Below, one piece after another: positions 55,149-63,944 of a stretch of 64,000 bases of DNA; positions within the stretch are counted from its first letter, which is position 1; the number at the start of each line of letters is the position of its first letter. The stretch is from Duganella sp. BJB480 (GTDB lineage Bacteria; Pseudomonadota; Gammaproteobacteria; Burkholderiales; Burkholderiaceae_D). Position numbers and translations under genes: made by a program. A model generated the notes under the pieces. That model did not search any database. It saw nothing but the letters and a program-made list of their open reading frames with translations, and was not told the origin of the DNA. The DNA is taken from positions 186,001 to 250,000 of the forward strand of contig QVIN01000001.1 in NCBI GenBank assembly GCA_003416985.1. The letters are read 5' to 3'.

Positions 55149-55254
55149 TTCGATTTTCTCTTCGATTTTCTTCTATTTTTTCAAGCATTGAACTATTTCC
55201 GGACTTCCCGGTCTAAATATGGGAAAGCCGAAGAAAATAGGGGAGAAAATCGAA
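55149..55254 (+). repeat. Tandem and inverted TTCGATTTTCT repeats covering the next gene's ribosome site
   Basis: TTCGATTTTCTC (55149-55160) is repeated at once as TTCGATTTTCTT (55161-55172). Its exact inverse, GAGAAAATCGAA, lies at 55243-55254 and includes part of the GGGGAG ribosome site and the A of the start codon. AAGAAAATAG (55231-55240) also pairs with the second copy's neighbourhood. In RNA the two arms could fold and hide the start. Confidence 0.6.
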
Positions 55255-55886
55255 TGAATACTACAATGAGCGTGCAACTGCCCACCGATACCCTGCTCAA
55301 GCTGATCGAGAAACTGCGCCGCCGTGGCGGCTCGCAAGATCTGTCGGAAGCCATGACCCAAGCCATCGAATGCTGGCTGTCGGATCCGGCCCGATTCGAG
55401 CCGGGTGCAGACGTGTCGGGCATCCACGGCTACCAATGGAAAACGCTCTTTCTTCCCGAAGGCACCGTGTTGAAATCATGGAGCTACGGAGAGAACAATT
55501 ACGCGCGCGTTGAAGGCGACCAGATCATCCACAACGGCCGCGCCGTCTCGCCCAACGAATTCGCGCAATCGTTCGCGCGCTCGACGCGCAACGCCTGGCG
55601 TGATTTATCTGTCCGCCGCCCCGGCGACAAGACCTACAAATCAGCGTACAGGCTGCGCGATGAACTGGTCGCCGCGTCGAAGGCGCCTGCGGCAACGCCT
55701 GCCCCTACGAACATGGCGCTCCCTGTCGCTGTCTCGCCATTGCCTGCCGCGTCAGCGCCAGCGTCACCCGTGCCGCAGGCTGCGCCGCCAGCCAACACGC
55801 CACCACGCGACACCAACAGCGAGCCCGGCTGGGATTTACCGGAGCGCAGAAAATTCCGCTACCGTTTGGAAGACGTCGCCTATTAG
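55254..55886 (+). CDS. Protein of unknown function with helical N-terminus and Pro/Ala-rich tail
   Basis: The 210 residues start MNTTMSVQLPTDTLLKLIEKLRRRGGSQDLSEAM, which looks like a ribbon-helix-helix DNA-binding region. A middle domain (GYQWKTLFLPEGTVLKSWSYGENNYARVEGDQIIHNGRAVSPNEFAQ) resembles domains that recognise nucleic acid or modified chromatin. An Ala/Pro-rich linker (about 140-185) and a basic C-terminus (PERRKFRYRLED) follow. I do not recognise a named family. The start is masked by an inverted repeat. Confidence 0.72.
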   Translation: MNTTMSVQLPTDTLLKLIEKLRRRGGSQDLSEAMTQAIECWLSDPARFEPGADVSGIHGYQWKTLFLPEGTVLKSWSYGENNYARVEGDQIIHNGRAVSPNEFAQSFARSTRNAWRDLSVRRPGDKTYKSAYRLRDELVAASKAPAATPAPTNMALPVAVSPLPAASAPASPVPQAAPPANTPPRDTNSEPGWDLPERRKFRYRLEDVAY

Positions 55887-55934
55887 GCCAGCCACAACGC
55901 CCGCCGCCATTGGCCGTTGGCCGCCGCAGCTAAT

Positions 55935-56210
55935 TTATCCATGATAGTCAATATCGCTGCAGGTAGGGTCGATATCTTGAACGTGGTCCACCGGCGGCGA
56001 CTGAAATAGCGGCATGTCTTCCCGACACAAGTACATCGCCAGACAGGCGCCGAATATTGGTACGAACAGTATGACCGCAGCTTGAGCCCATCGTTGGGCA
56101 GGCTCGTAGAACGGTGACGTGAACACTCTCCGCATGGCAACGACGTCGAGGCCAAGCGTTATCACTGTCAACGTGAAGAGAAGCCATCCAGTTGAAGTAA
56201 GCCAGCTCAT
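55935..56210 (-). CDS. Small two-helix membrane protein
   Basis: The 91 residues have hydrophobic helices at about 6-25 (GWLLFTLTVITLGLDVVAM) and 43-62 (AAVILFVPIFGACLAMYLC), then an acidic tail. It resembles PLDc_N/phospholipase-leader-type small membrane proteins in layout (two helices with a short loop). The function is unknown. It stands alone on the minus strand. Confidence 0.65.
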   Translation of the reverse strand: MSWLTSTGWLLFTLTVITLGLDVVAMRRVFTSPFYEPAQRWAQAAVILFVPIFGACLAMYLCREDMPLFQSPPVDHVQDIDPTCSDIDYHG

Positions 56211-56299
56211 TTGGTTTCCATGCCGATCGCGGTCCAGGCGCGCAGCTGCCGCCAGTTTGATAAGATAACATCTTTCCAGCCTTCCGAAAGAGGCCTTGA

Positions 56300-56710
56300 G
56301 TGCTAAACGGTTTTAATCATTTGACCCTCGCCGTCACTGACCTGTCGAGAAGCCTGGATTTTTATTCGCGCCTTTTGAATTTTCGCCCAGCCGCTACCTG
56401 GGATGCCGGGGCCTACATCACACTCGGCGAGCTTTGGCTGTGCCTTTCATTGGGCAAGGGGAGCGATGCCCAGGACTCCTCGACGTACACCCATTACGCA
56501 TTTTCCATCCAGCAGTCGGACTTTCACGCGTTCAAACAAAGGCTCAGGGATAGCGGAGTGACCGAATGGCAGCCGAATCGCAGCGAAGGCGATTCGTTCT
56601 ATTTCCTCGACCCGGACGGCCATCAATTGGAAGCCCACGTCGGCTCGTTGAGTTCCCGCCTGGCGGAGTGCAGAGCCAAGCCTTACAAGGGTATGCAATT
56701 CTTCGACTGA
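56300..56710 (+). CDS. fosA: Fosfomycin resistance glutathione transferase FosA
   Basis: FosA adds glutathione to the oxirane of fosfomycin, using Mn(II) and K+. The 136 residues align closely with enterobacterial FosA: NHLTLAV near the start, [42 protein letters not shown] and a PYKGMQFFD end. Metal ligands are His7, His65 and Glu111, and the NRSEG potassium loop is intact. The GTG start has AAAGAGG upstream. It is single and chromosomal-looking, with no mobile element near. Confidence 0.93.
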   Translation: MLNGFNHLTLAVTDLSRSLDFYSRLLNFRPAATWDAGAYITLGELWLCLSLGKGSDAQDSSTYTHYAFSIQQSDFHAFKQRLRDSGVTEWQPNRSEGDSFYFLDPDGHQLEAHVGSLSSRLAECRAKPYKGMQFFD

Positions 56711-56727
56711 ACGCGGACCCTCAATGC

Positions 56728-56788
56728 AAAAAGCCCCCGCCGGCACTGGACGCGATCTTGAGCGCGTCCAGGCAGGCGGGGGCTTTTT
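56728..56788. terminator. Long bidirectional terminator between fosA and the DEAD-box gene
   Basis: Outer stem: AAAAAGCCCCCGCC with GGCGGGGGCTTTTT (14 bp). Inner stem: CTGGACGCG with CGCGTCCAG (9 bp) and an 8-base loop. A- and T-runs on both sides let it work in both directions. Confidence 0.88.
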
Positions 56789-56806
56789 ATTTCAGCGGAC
56801 TACCGA

Positions 56807-58210
56807 TTAACGGTCGCCGTAGCTGCGGCGTGCGCCGTCGGTGCTGCGTGGGTTGCTGCCCTTGTAGCCGCCGCCGGTGCTGCCTTCCTTGCGCGGTGCG
56901 CCTGGCTTGCTGAACGTGCGCTGGCCCGATGGCTTGGCGCCGCCACGGTTGTCGCCCGGCTTCCAGCCGCCTGGACGCGGCGACGAACGCGATGCCGACG
57001 CGGTCTTCTTCGGCTCGTAGCCTTCGATGACGTTGACCGGAATCAGCTGCTTGGTGAAGCGCTCGATGCGCTTGACGTTCATGCCTTCGGCGTGGTTCAC
57101 CAGCGAGATCGCCAGGCCGTTGCGGCCCGCGCGGCCGGTGCGGCCGATGCGGTGCACGTAGTCCTCAGGGAACTTCGGCAGGTCGTAGTTGAACACGTGG
57201 GTGATGGTCGGCACGTCGATGCCGCGCGCTGCGACGTCGGTGGCGATCAGGATCTTCACCTGGCCGCGGCGCAGGCTGTCGAGCGTGCGGTTGCGGGCGC
57301 CCTGGTGCATGTCGCCATGCAGCGCGGCGGCCGAGAAGCCGGCGATGTTCAGACGGTCGGCGATTGTGTCGGCGTCACGCTTGGTGGCGGTGAAGACCAC
57401 GGCCTGGTCCAGCGAGTCGTCGCGCAGCAGGTGGTCCAGCAGGCGGTTCTTGTGCGACAGGTCGTCGACGAAGTGCACGCGCTGGGTGATGTTCTCGTGC
57501 TTGTTGGCGGCGCTGACGATCTGGATGATCTGCGGATCCTTGGTGATGCGGCGCGCCATGTTGCCGACCACGCCGTCCAGCGTGGCCGAGAACAGCATGG
57601 TCTGGCGGGTCGACGGGGTCGCTTCGACGATCTTTTCGATGTCGTCGATGAAGCCCATGTCCAGCATGCGGTCGGCTTCGTCCAGCACCAGGATTTCCAG
57701 CTGCGAGAAGTCGATCTTGCCCGATTCCATGTGGTCGATCAGGCGGCCTGGGGTTGCCACCAGAATCTCAGGATTCTTGGCCAGCAGTTGCATCTGTTTT
57801 GGATAAGGCATACCGCCCAGGATCGACACGGCCTTGATGCGGCGCAGGTTGACGCTGTACTTGTCGGTATTGGTGGTCACTTGCAGGGCCAGTTCGCGGG
57901 TCGGGGTCAACACCAGCATTTTTGGCTGTGCGGCTTTGAAACGTGGGCGCTCGCCACGGGCGCGGGCGGCTTGCATTTCCTGGTTCGGAGTCTTGCCGGC
58001 GGCTGCCGGGTCGATCTCGGACAAACGGTGCAGCGACGGCAGCATGAACGCTGCAGTCTTGCCGGAACCGGTTTGCGAGGATACCAACAAGTCCTTGCCT
58101 GCGATCGCCGCAGGGATAGCCTGCTGCTGTACCGGGGTCGGCGCGGTGTAGCCGGCGTCGGTCAGGGCTTTGATGAGGGACGTGTTGAGACCAAGTGCTT
58201 CAAATGTCAT
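56807..58210 (-). CDS. DEAD-box ATP-dependent RNA helicase, RhlE-like
   Basis: The helicase has 467 residues with all core motifs: Q-motif region (PTPVQQQAIPA), SQTGSGKTA, PTRELALQV, DEAD (LDEADRMLDMGF), SAT, and HRIGRTGRAG. An Arg/Gly/Ser/Lys-rich tail from about residue 375 (PRPGGWKPGDNRGG...) is typical of RhlE-group RNA-binding extensions. A 25-residue insertion (AAAGKTPNQEMQAARARGERPRF) follows motif I. Roles in ribosome assembly or cold adaptation are known for the family. The ATG at 58210 is used; the leader upstream is about 260 bases. Confidence 0.94.
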   Translation of the reverse strand: MTFEALGLNTSLIKALTDAGYTAPTPVQQQAIPAAIAGKDLLVSSQTGSGKTAAFMLPSLHRLSEIDPAAAGKTPNQEMQAARARGERPRFKAAQPKMLVLTPTRELALQVTTNTDKYSVNLRRIKAVSILGGMPYPKQMQLLAKNPEILVATPGRLIDHMESGKIDFSQLEILVLDEADRMLDMGFIDDIEKIVEATPSTRQTMLFSATLDGVVGNMARRITKDPQIIQIVSAANKHENITQRVHFVDDLSHKNRLLDHLLRDDSLDQAVVFTATKRDADTIADRLNIAGFSAAALHGDMHQGARNRTLDSLRRGQVKILIATDVAARGIDVPTITHVFNYDLPKFPEDYVHRIGRTGRAGRNGLAISLVNHAEGMNVKRIERFTKQLIPVNVIEGYEPKKTASASRSSPRPGGWKPGDNRGGAKPSGQRTFSKPGAPRKEGSTGGGYKGSNPRSTDGARRSYGDR

Positions 58211-58479
58211 GCTGTTCTTTCGTAAAAAACCGGCGTTCGTGCAAAAGCCGAACGCGAAATAGCTACGCCTACCAAAACGAAATGACTCAATCAAAATCGA
58301 AAGAAATTTCGGCACAAAAGCTTTGCGCCGGGACGGTGTCAGGTGCGACACCAAAGGCGGGAGGGCTTTATAAGCGACATCAGGGTGATGCGCTAAGGCT
58401 TGCGAAGCTGCTAGTAATACCTGGCTGATCAATCGGCGCTGCTTTTGTTGCAGCGCGCTCATTGCAGCGCACAGGCGAC
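58211..58479 (-). other. Long 5' leader of the DEAD-box helicase mRNA
   Basis: About 270 bases without a gene lie between the predicted promoter and the helicase start. A small hairpin GGTGTC-AGGTGC-GACACC is present near 58336-58353. Long structured leaders are common in cold-regulated DEAD-box genes; no cold-box consensus was confirmed. Confidence 0.35.
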
Positions 58480-58508
58480 ACTATACATGACTGCGGGTGG
58501 TCTGTACA
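58480..58508 (-). promoter_or_regulatory. Candidate promoter of the DEAD-box helicase
   Basis: On the minus strand TGTACA (58508-58503) and TATAGT (58485-58480) are 17 bases apart, matching 4/6 and 5/6 of the sigma-70 consensus. Transcription would start near 58473, giving a leader of about 260 bases. Confidence 0.5.
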
Positions 58509-58581
58509 GGTCAGTCTCCTTCTATTGTGCAGCGCCGCAGTTACTTATATGATAATTTTGAGGTTTTGATCGGAGTAAACC

Positions 58582-58674
58582 ATGTTCATGCCGTGGGCGG
58601 TGACGATGATGTTGGCGCGGACGCCGGGCGCGCTGATTGCCGATCCGCCGGCCGAGCGGAAGGAGGCGCCATGA
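58582..58674 (+). CDS. Small 30-residue ORF coupled to the zinc-knuckle gene
   Basis: The ATG at 58582 has CGGAG at 7 bases. It encodes a hydrophobic start (MFMPWAVTMMLARTPGALIA) and a charged end, 30 residues in all. The stop codon overlaps the next ATG (ATGA at 58671-58674), and the AGGAGG ribosome site of the next gene is inside it. It may be a coupling peptide. Confidence 0.45.
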   Translation: MFMPWAVTMMLARTPGALIADPPAERKEAP

Positions 58675-59207
58675 GCGTGCACACCTATTGGATCGTCGAT
58701 ATCGACGCCACGGCCGAGGAGGCGCCGGCGCTGGCCGACAAGGTGCGGCAGTGGCTGGTGGAGCTGGAGATCATCCTGCCCGGCCCGCCGCTGGCGGACC
58801 AGGCGTACTTGCCCTTGTACCGCTACGGCCCCGCCGCGGCGCGCTGGGCGCACGAGAACGCCCTCGGGCACGACCTTCTATGCGCCGGCCTGCATATCGT
58901 CACCGAGCGCACCGTGTTCCACGCCGGCGAGGGCGATGTCGGTCCCTTCGTCTGCCCGCACTGCGGCGCCACGCACGACGACCTGCCCTGGTCGCCGCCG
59001 ACCGAGGCTTGGTACGAGGGTGAGGGCGACAACCGGCTAACCTGTCCCGCCTGCGGCACGGCCAGCAGCATCGCCGAGTGGCGCAGCGGCTGGGCCTACG
59101 GCCACCTGGGCTTCGGTTTCGTCGAGGGCCGGATGCTGGACAGGCTGGGCGACGAGCTCGCGGCGCTGACCGGCCACCGGCTGCGCATCGTGCACGAGCA
59201 CCTCTGA
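58671..59207 (+). CDS. Protein with two CxxC zinc knuckles, unknown function
   Basis: The 178 residues start after a perfect AGGAGG. Two Cys pairs, CPHCGATHDD and CPACGTASS, lie about 30 residues apart in the second half and could form one zinc ribbon. The flanks are acidic and aromatic (WYEGEGDNRL, EWRSGWAYGHLGFGFVEGR). No family was recognised. It is translationally coupled to the small ORF upstream. Confidence 0.75.
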   Translation: MSVHTYWIVDIDATAEEAPALADKVRQWLVELEIILPGPPLADQAYLPLYRYGPAAARWAHENALGHDLLCAGLHIVTERTVFHAGEGDVGPFVCPHCGATHDDLPWSPPTEAWYEGEGDNRLTCPACGTASSIAEWRSGWAYGHLGFGFVEGRMLDRLGDELAALTGHRLRIVHEHL

Positions 59208-59309
59208 AACCCGGGCCGGGGTATTAGAGGGTGTCCACGACTTTGTTGATATCTGAAAAGCAAGCACTGAGGTATATTGCTGCGTGTTATTTATTTATTA
59301 AACTTCAAT

Positions 59310-60506
59310 ATGCGTGCAGCTTATCTGTTGGTGGCGGTGATGGCGGGGGCGGGCTTGTCGGCTTGCGGTGGTGGTGGCGGAGGCGCGGCCGGCGGCGCGA
59401 CGCAAACGGCGGCGCAGCCGGCGACGGCGGTGCCGGCCGCGCTGGCGGCCATCGCGCCGGGCACGGCGCACACGATGGCGGCCAACGAAACCGTGCTGGT
59501 GCCGGCTGGGGCCGTCGTCAGCGGGCCGGATGGTTCGACCATCACCATCAACGGGCAGTCCAATACGATCAATGTGTCGGCCGGGGCCGTCGTGACGGTG
59601 CCGGCGACGGCGACCGGCGCGGCCACCAACCAGGTGGCGGCCAGGGCCGCGTCGCAGGCGACGATCCTGGTGTCCGAGCCGATCGCCGGCGGCGGCATGA
59701 TCGGCGGCGAGGCGCCCGTGGACGGCGACGGCAGCCAGGCCAGGTTCAGCGGCATCTACCAGCTGGTGGCCGACCGCACCGGTAATCTCTTCGCGTCCGA
59801 CCGCAACGGCATCCGGCAGATCGCGCCGACCGGCGCGGTGACGACCCTGCGCAGCACGCCGGCGGCGGCCTTCGACGGCCTGGCGCTGGACGCCGCCGGC
59901 AACTTCTACGGCGCCGGCGTCTACGACGACACGATCTACCGCCGCACGCCCGACGGCGTGGTCAAGTCGTGGTTCACCGGCTGGAACGGCGGCGTCAGGC
60001 CGCAGGCCAGCGTGCGGCTGGCGGCCGATGGCGCCGGCAATGTGTACCTGGCCGACTACTTCGGCAAGCGCATCCTGAAGTTCAGCGCGGCCGGCGTGCG
60101 CAGCGTGCTGGCCGGCGGCGGCGCCGGTGACGGCAACGACGGCGTGGGCGCGCAGGCGGCCTTCCACGGCCCGACCGCGCTGGCGTTCGACGCGACCGGC
60201 GCCTTGCTGGTCAACGACAGCGACGCGGTGCGCCGCGTGCTGCCGGACGGCACGGTGAAAACCGTCGCCCGCATCCCCAAGCGCATCATCCCGCCCGACA
60301 GCCCGATCGCGGTGGACGCCGCGGGCAACGCCTATGTCGCCGGCGACAGCGATCTGCGTCTGGTGAAGCCGGACGGCAGCGTCACCGTGCTGCAGATGAT
60401 GGGCGGACTGCCCTACACGACCGCGCTGGCGATCGGCGGCGACGGCAGGTTGTACGCCGGCACCGGCTGGTCGGCGCCGGTGCGGCTCTGGAAGATTTCG
60501 CAATAA
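59310..60506 (+). CDS. NHL-repeat-like beta-propeller lipoprotein
   Basis: From the ATG at 59310 the protein has 398 residues. The lipoprotein signal ends LSACGGGGGG. A low-complexity Ala/Thr/Gly segment leads to a propeller with repeated blades such as GLALDAAGNFYGAGVYDDTIYRRTPDG, RLAADGAGNVYLADYFGKRILKFSAAG and ALAFDATGALLVNDSDAVRRVLPDG, the NHL pattern. It is predicted to be anchored in the envelope. Function unknown. It stands alone and ends at a terminator shared with fabI. Confidence 0.84.
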   Translation: MRAAYLLVAVMAGAGLSACGGGGGGAAGGATQTAAQPATAVPAALAAIAPGTAHTMAANETVLVPAGAVVSGPDGSTITINGQSNTINVSAGAVVTVPATATGAATNQVAARAASQATILVSEPIAGGGMIGGEAPVDGDGSQARFSGIYQLVADRTGNLFASDRNGIRQIAPTGAVTTLRSTPAAAFDGLALDAAGNFYGAGVYDDTIYRRTPDGVVKSWFTGWNGGVRPQASVRLAADGAGNVYLADYFGKRILKFSAAGVRSVLAGGGAGDGNDGVGAQAAFHGPTALAFDATGALLVNDSDAVRRVLPDGTVKTVARIPKRIIPPDSPIAVDAAGNAYVAGDSDLRLVKPDGSVTVLQMMGGLPYTTALAIGGDGRLYAGTGWSAPVRLWKISQ

Positions 60507-60545
60507 ACCCGGGTGGGGCCTGACCCCACAATTGCCTCCGCAATG

Positions 60546-60573
60546 AAAAACGCCCTGCATGCAGGGCGTTTTG
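60546..60573. terminator. Bidirectional terminator between the NHL lipoprotein and fabI
   Basis: AAAACGCCCTGCATGCAGGG-CGTTTT is a nearly uninterrupted palindrome with A- and T-runs at the two sides. Confidence 0.85.
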
Positions 60574-60594
60574 CTTGGCGCGGCGGGAGGCGGC

Positions 60595-61386
60595 TTACAG
60601 GTAGTCTTCCGCGTTCAGGCCCATGACGTGCGAGAAGCCGCCGTCGACGTAGGTGATCTCGCCGGTGATGCCGGAGGCCAGGTCGGACAGCATGAAGGCG
60701 GCGGTGTTGCCCACTTCCTCGATGGTGACGTTGCGGCGCAGCGGCGCGTGCGACGAGGCAAAGCCCAGCAGCTTGCCGAAGTCCTTGATGCCGGACGCGG
60801 CCAGGGTCTTGATCGGGCCGGCCGAGATGCCGTTGGCGCGGATGCCCAGCTTGCCCAGGTTTTCCGCCAGGTAGCGCACCGACGCCTCCAGCGAGGCCTT
60901 GGCCAGGCCCATGGTGTTGTAGTAAGGGATGGCGCGCACCGCGCCCAGGTACGACAGCGTCAGCAGCGACGAGCCTTCCTTCAGCAGCGGCAGGGCGGCC
61001 TTGGCCATGGCCGGGAAGCTGTAGGCCGAGATGTCGTGGGCGATGCGGAAGTTCTCGCGGGTCAGGCCGTCCAGGAAGTCGCCGGCGATCGCTTCGCGCG
61101 GCGCGAAGCCGATCGCGTGCACCAGGCCGTCCAGCTGCGACCAGCTCTTGCCCAGGTCGGCGAACAGCGCGGCGATCTGCTCGTCGCTCGAGACGTCGCA
61201 GTCGTACACCAGGTTGCTGCCGAACTCGGCGGCGAATTCGGTGATGCGGTCCTTGAAGCGCTCGCCGACGTAGGTGAACGCCAGCTCGGCGCCCTCGCGG
61301 TGGCAGGCCTTGGCGATACCGTAGGCGATGGAACGGTTCGACAGCAAACCGGTGATGAGGATTTTTTTGCCTTGCAAGAACGCCAT
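60595..61386 (-). CDS. fabI: Enoyl-[acyl-carrier-protein] reductase [NADH] FabI
   Basis: It catalyses the last reduction of each fatty-acid elongation cycle. The 263 residues show the FabI form of the SDR fold: [17 protein letters not shown] nucleotide-binding loop, the [30 protein letters not shown] active site (Tyr-x6-Lys) and [12 protein letters not shown], the substrate loop that also binds triclosan-type inhibitors. Its end reads [22 protein letters not shown] lies 5 bases before the ATG. Confidence 0.97.
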   Translation of the reverse strand: MAFLQGKKILITGLLSNRSIAYGIAKACHREGAELAFTYVGERFKDRITEFAAEFGSNLVYDCDVSSDEQIAALFADLGKSWSQLDGLVHAIGFAPREAIAGDFLDGLTRENFRIAHDISAYSFPAMAKAALPLLKEGSSLLTLSYLGAVRAIPYYNTMGLAKASLEASVRYLAENLGKLGIRANGISAGPIKTLAASGIKDFGKLLGFASSHAPLRRNVTIEEVGNTAAFMLSDLASGITGEITYVDGGFSHVMGLNAEDYL

Positions 61387-61595
61387 AGTGACTCCAATTG
61401 CAACTGCGCGCCTAGGCTTGCCATGTTCAGCTGGCTGGCGACGTCAGTGGGGTTGTTGTTTGTGTGAGAGGCCCGTTGCCGGCCGCCGCAAGACCAAGAT
61501 TGTAGGGCGACTGGGCCGCGACTGCAACCTTTGATCGCTGCGGCGGCCCCGGCGGCATGCGCCCGGGCCGGGGCCGGGCGGGCCGCGGTGGCTGT

Positions 61596-62972
61596 TTAAT
61601 TGCCGCGGTGGCGGGGCTTGTGGGCGTCGCGTGGCACGCGCGCCTTGACCAGCGCCACCGGACCGGACTTGGCGGTCTTGCCGCCCTTGGCCAGTTTGTA
61701 GCCGGACTTGCCGGTGGTGCGCTCGCGCTCGGCCTCGAAGGCCACGGTGGCGTTGCGCTCCACCTCGGGCGAGATGTCCACGCTGGCCGAGGTCGAGATC
61801 TTCGGCACCAGGATGGTGGAGCCGGCCTTGAGCAGCGACTTCTGCGGGATGTTGTTGGCCTGGCGGATGACTTCCGGCGTGGTGTGGAAGCGCGAGGCCA
61901 GCACGCCGATGCTCTCGCGGGCGGTGGTGATCTTGTGCGTGGTCCAGGTCGACAGTTCCTTGCCCCATTGCGCCAGGTTCAGGTGGAACTTGTCGGCGTT
62001 TTCCTTGGGCAGCAGGATCTTGGTCTGCTCGTCGCCGGTGATGACCGGGCGCTTGAACTGCGGATTGAGCGCCTTGAACTCGTCGACCGACAGCTCGGCC
62101 AGGTGGGCGGCGATGGTCAGGTCGATGTCGCTGGTCTTGTCGACCGCCGTGAAGTACGGCGTGTTGTCGATGGCCGGCAGGTTCAGGCCGTACTGGGCCG
62201 GGTTGGCGATGATGTTCTTCACCGCCTGCAGCTTGGGCACGTAGTTGCGGGTCTCGGCCGGCATCAGCTCGGCCAGGCTTTCGAAGTCGGTCGGCTTGCC
62301 GGCCGCCTGGTTGCGCTTGATGGCCTTCTGCACCGAGCCTTCGCCCCAGTTATACGCGGCCAGCGCCAGTTGCCAGTCGCCGAACATGTCGTACAGGCGC
62401 TGCAGGTAGGTCAGGGCGGCGTCGGTCGAGGCCAGGATGCCGCGGCGCTCGTCCTTGAAGGCGTCCTGCTTGAGGTTGAAGTCGCGGCCGGTGCCCGGCA
62501 CGAACTGCCACATGCCGGCCGCGTTCGCGCTCGACAGCGCCTGCGGGTTGAACGCGGACTCGATGAACGGCAGCAGCGCCAGCTCGGTCGGCATGCCGCG
62601 CTTCTCCAGCTCGGTGACCACGTGGAACAGGTAGCGCGAGGCGCGCGCCGTGGTGCGGCTGATGTAGTCGGGACGGGTGGCGTACCAGTTGACGTGCTTG
62701 GCCACCAGCTCGTTGTTGATGTCCGGGATGGCGTAGCCGCTGCGGATGCGGCCCCACACGTCTTTCTCGCGGAAAGCATCCTCGTCGACCGCCTTGGCCG
62801 GCTTGTTGATTTTCAGGGAGGAGACATCGAGGGCGGGGGACTTGGGCAGGGCGGACAGCGGCATCGACGACGCCGGCAGGCCCGGCGCTTCATCGTGGGC
62901 CTGGACCATCGCCGGCGCCATCAGGGCCAGCAGCGTCGCCAGGGCGGCGGATCTAGAAATTCGTGCTTGCAT
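61596..62972 (-). CDS. mltD: Membrane-bound lytic murein transglycosylase D-like
   Basis: The 458-residue envelope enzyme cleaves peptidoglycan glycan strands. A signal peptide covers about residues 1-25. The SLT domain has the catalytic glutamate in LALLPFIESAFNPQA, then ANAAGMWQFVPGTGRDFNL and LALAAYNWGEGSVQKAI. The C-terminal third contains LysM-like peptidoglycan-binding segments (LSVDEFKALNPQF; ESIGVLASRFHTTPEVIRQANNI). The last 40 residues are basic. No lipobox was seen, unlike E. coli MltD. Confidence 0.9.
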   Translation of the reverse strand: MQARISRSAALATLLALMAPAMVQAHDEAPGLPASSMPLSALPKSPALDVSSLKINKPAKAVDEDAFREKDVWGRIRSGYAIPDINNELVAKHVNWYATRPDYISRTTARASRYLFHVVTELEKRGMPTELALLPFIESAFNPQALSSANAAGMWQFVPGTGRDFNLKQDAFKDERRGILASTDAALTYLQRLYDMFGDWQLALAAYNWGEGSVQKAIKRNQAAGKPTDFESLAELMPAETRNYVPKLQAVKNIIANPAQYGLNLPAIDNTPYFTAVDKTSDIDLTIAAHLAELSVDEFKALNPQFKRPVITGDEQTKILLPKENADKFHLNLAQWGKELSTWTTHKITTARESIGVLASRFHTTPEVIRQANNIPQKSLLKAGSTILVPKISTSASVDISPEVERNATVAFEAERERTTGKSGYKLAKGGKTAKSGPVALVKARVPRDAHKPRHRGN

Positions 62973-63198
62973 AGTTTTCCATTGTTATCGACGAGCAACA
63001 TCGAGCGGACTATGAATAAACGTGGAGTGTACGAAGGTCCCCGGGTCGAGTCAAGAAATATGTCAGCAGGATGACGAATTCTTTTATGCAATCGTTCCAC
63101 GTAAATAAGCAGAAAATGCCTGCAAAATCGCGGAAGTATGAGTTCCCGCAAAGAGTGCGTACAATTCCGCTTTTGAGCAGTCACCAAGGAATTGAATT

Positions 63199-63756
63199 AT
63201 GAGTAGCCCCGCCATCGATCACGACGCCGTCGTCGCCGAGACCGTCAATTGGGTGGAGCAGGCCGTCATCGGCCTGAACCTGTGTCCGTTCGCCAAGGCC
63301 GTCCATGTGAAAAAGCAGATCCGCTACGTGGTCAGCGACGCCGACACCCCGGAGGCGCTGCTGGCCCAGCTGCTGGAGGAGCTGGAATACCTGGCCGAGA
63401 CCTCGCCGGAGAAGGTCGACACGACCATGCTGATCCATCCGAACGTGCTGGCCGACTTCGAGGACTTCAACGAGTTCCTGGACGTGGCCGACGCCGCGCT
63501 GGAGGACGTGGAGCTGGACGGCATCCTGCAGGTGGCCAGCTTCCACCCGCACTACCAGTTCGCCGACACCCACCCGAACGACATCGAGAACTACACCAAC
63601 CGCTCGCCGTACCCGACGCTGCACCTGCTGCGCGAGGACAGCGTGGAGCGCGCGGTGGAGGCCTTCCCGGAGGCGGGCGACATCTTTGAAAAGAACATCG
63701 AGACGCTGCGCGCCCTGGGCCACGACGGCTGGGACAAGCTGATGAAGGTGAAATGA
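63199..63756 (+). CDS. DUF1415 family protein
   Basis: The 185 residues match DUF1415: WVEQAVIGLNLCPFAKAVHVKKQIRYVVSD at the start and QVASFHPHYQFADTHPNDIENYTNRSPYPTLHLLRE in the middle. The family is conserved in proteobacteria; conserved Cys, His and Asp suggest metal binding, but the function is unknown. AAGGAA precedes the ATG. It overlaps the DUF1289 gene by 4 bases. Confidence 0.92.
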   Translation: MSSPAIDHDAVVAETVNWVEQAVIGLNLCPFAKAVHVKKQIRYVVSDADTPEALLAQLLEELEYLAETSPEKVDTTMLIHPNVLADFEDFNEFLDVADAALEDVELDGILQVASFHPHYQFADTHPNDIENYTNRSPYPTLHLLREDSVERAVEAFPEAGDIFEKNIETLRALGHDGWDKLMKVK

Positions 63757-63944
63757 TGGCCGACCTGCCGGTCCGGCCGGACACGCCGTGCGTGGCGGTG
63801 TGCTCGACCACCTTCGACGAGATCTGCCGCGGCTGCGGCAGGTCGGTGGTCGAGGTGGCGCACTGGGTGTCGATGAGCGCCGAGCAGAAGGAACTGGTGT
63901 GGCAGCGCATCCTGGCGCAGGGCTACCCGCGCCGGAACACCTGA
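63753..63944 (+). CDS. DUF1289 family Cys-rich protein
   Basis: The 63 residues have the DUF1289 pattern PCVAVCSTTFDEICRGCGRSVVEVAHWVSMS with four conserved cysteines, a probable Fe-S or zinc site. The ATG overlaps the DUF1415 stop (ATGA), so the pair is coupled. A second ATG directly follows. Function unknown. Confidence 0.9.
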   Translation: MMADLPVRPDTPCVAVCSTTFDEICRGCGRSVVEVAHWVSMSAEQKELVWQRILAQGYPRRNT

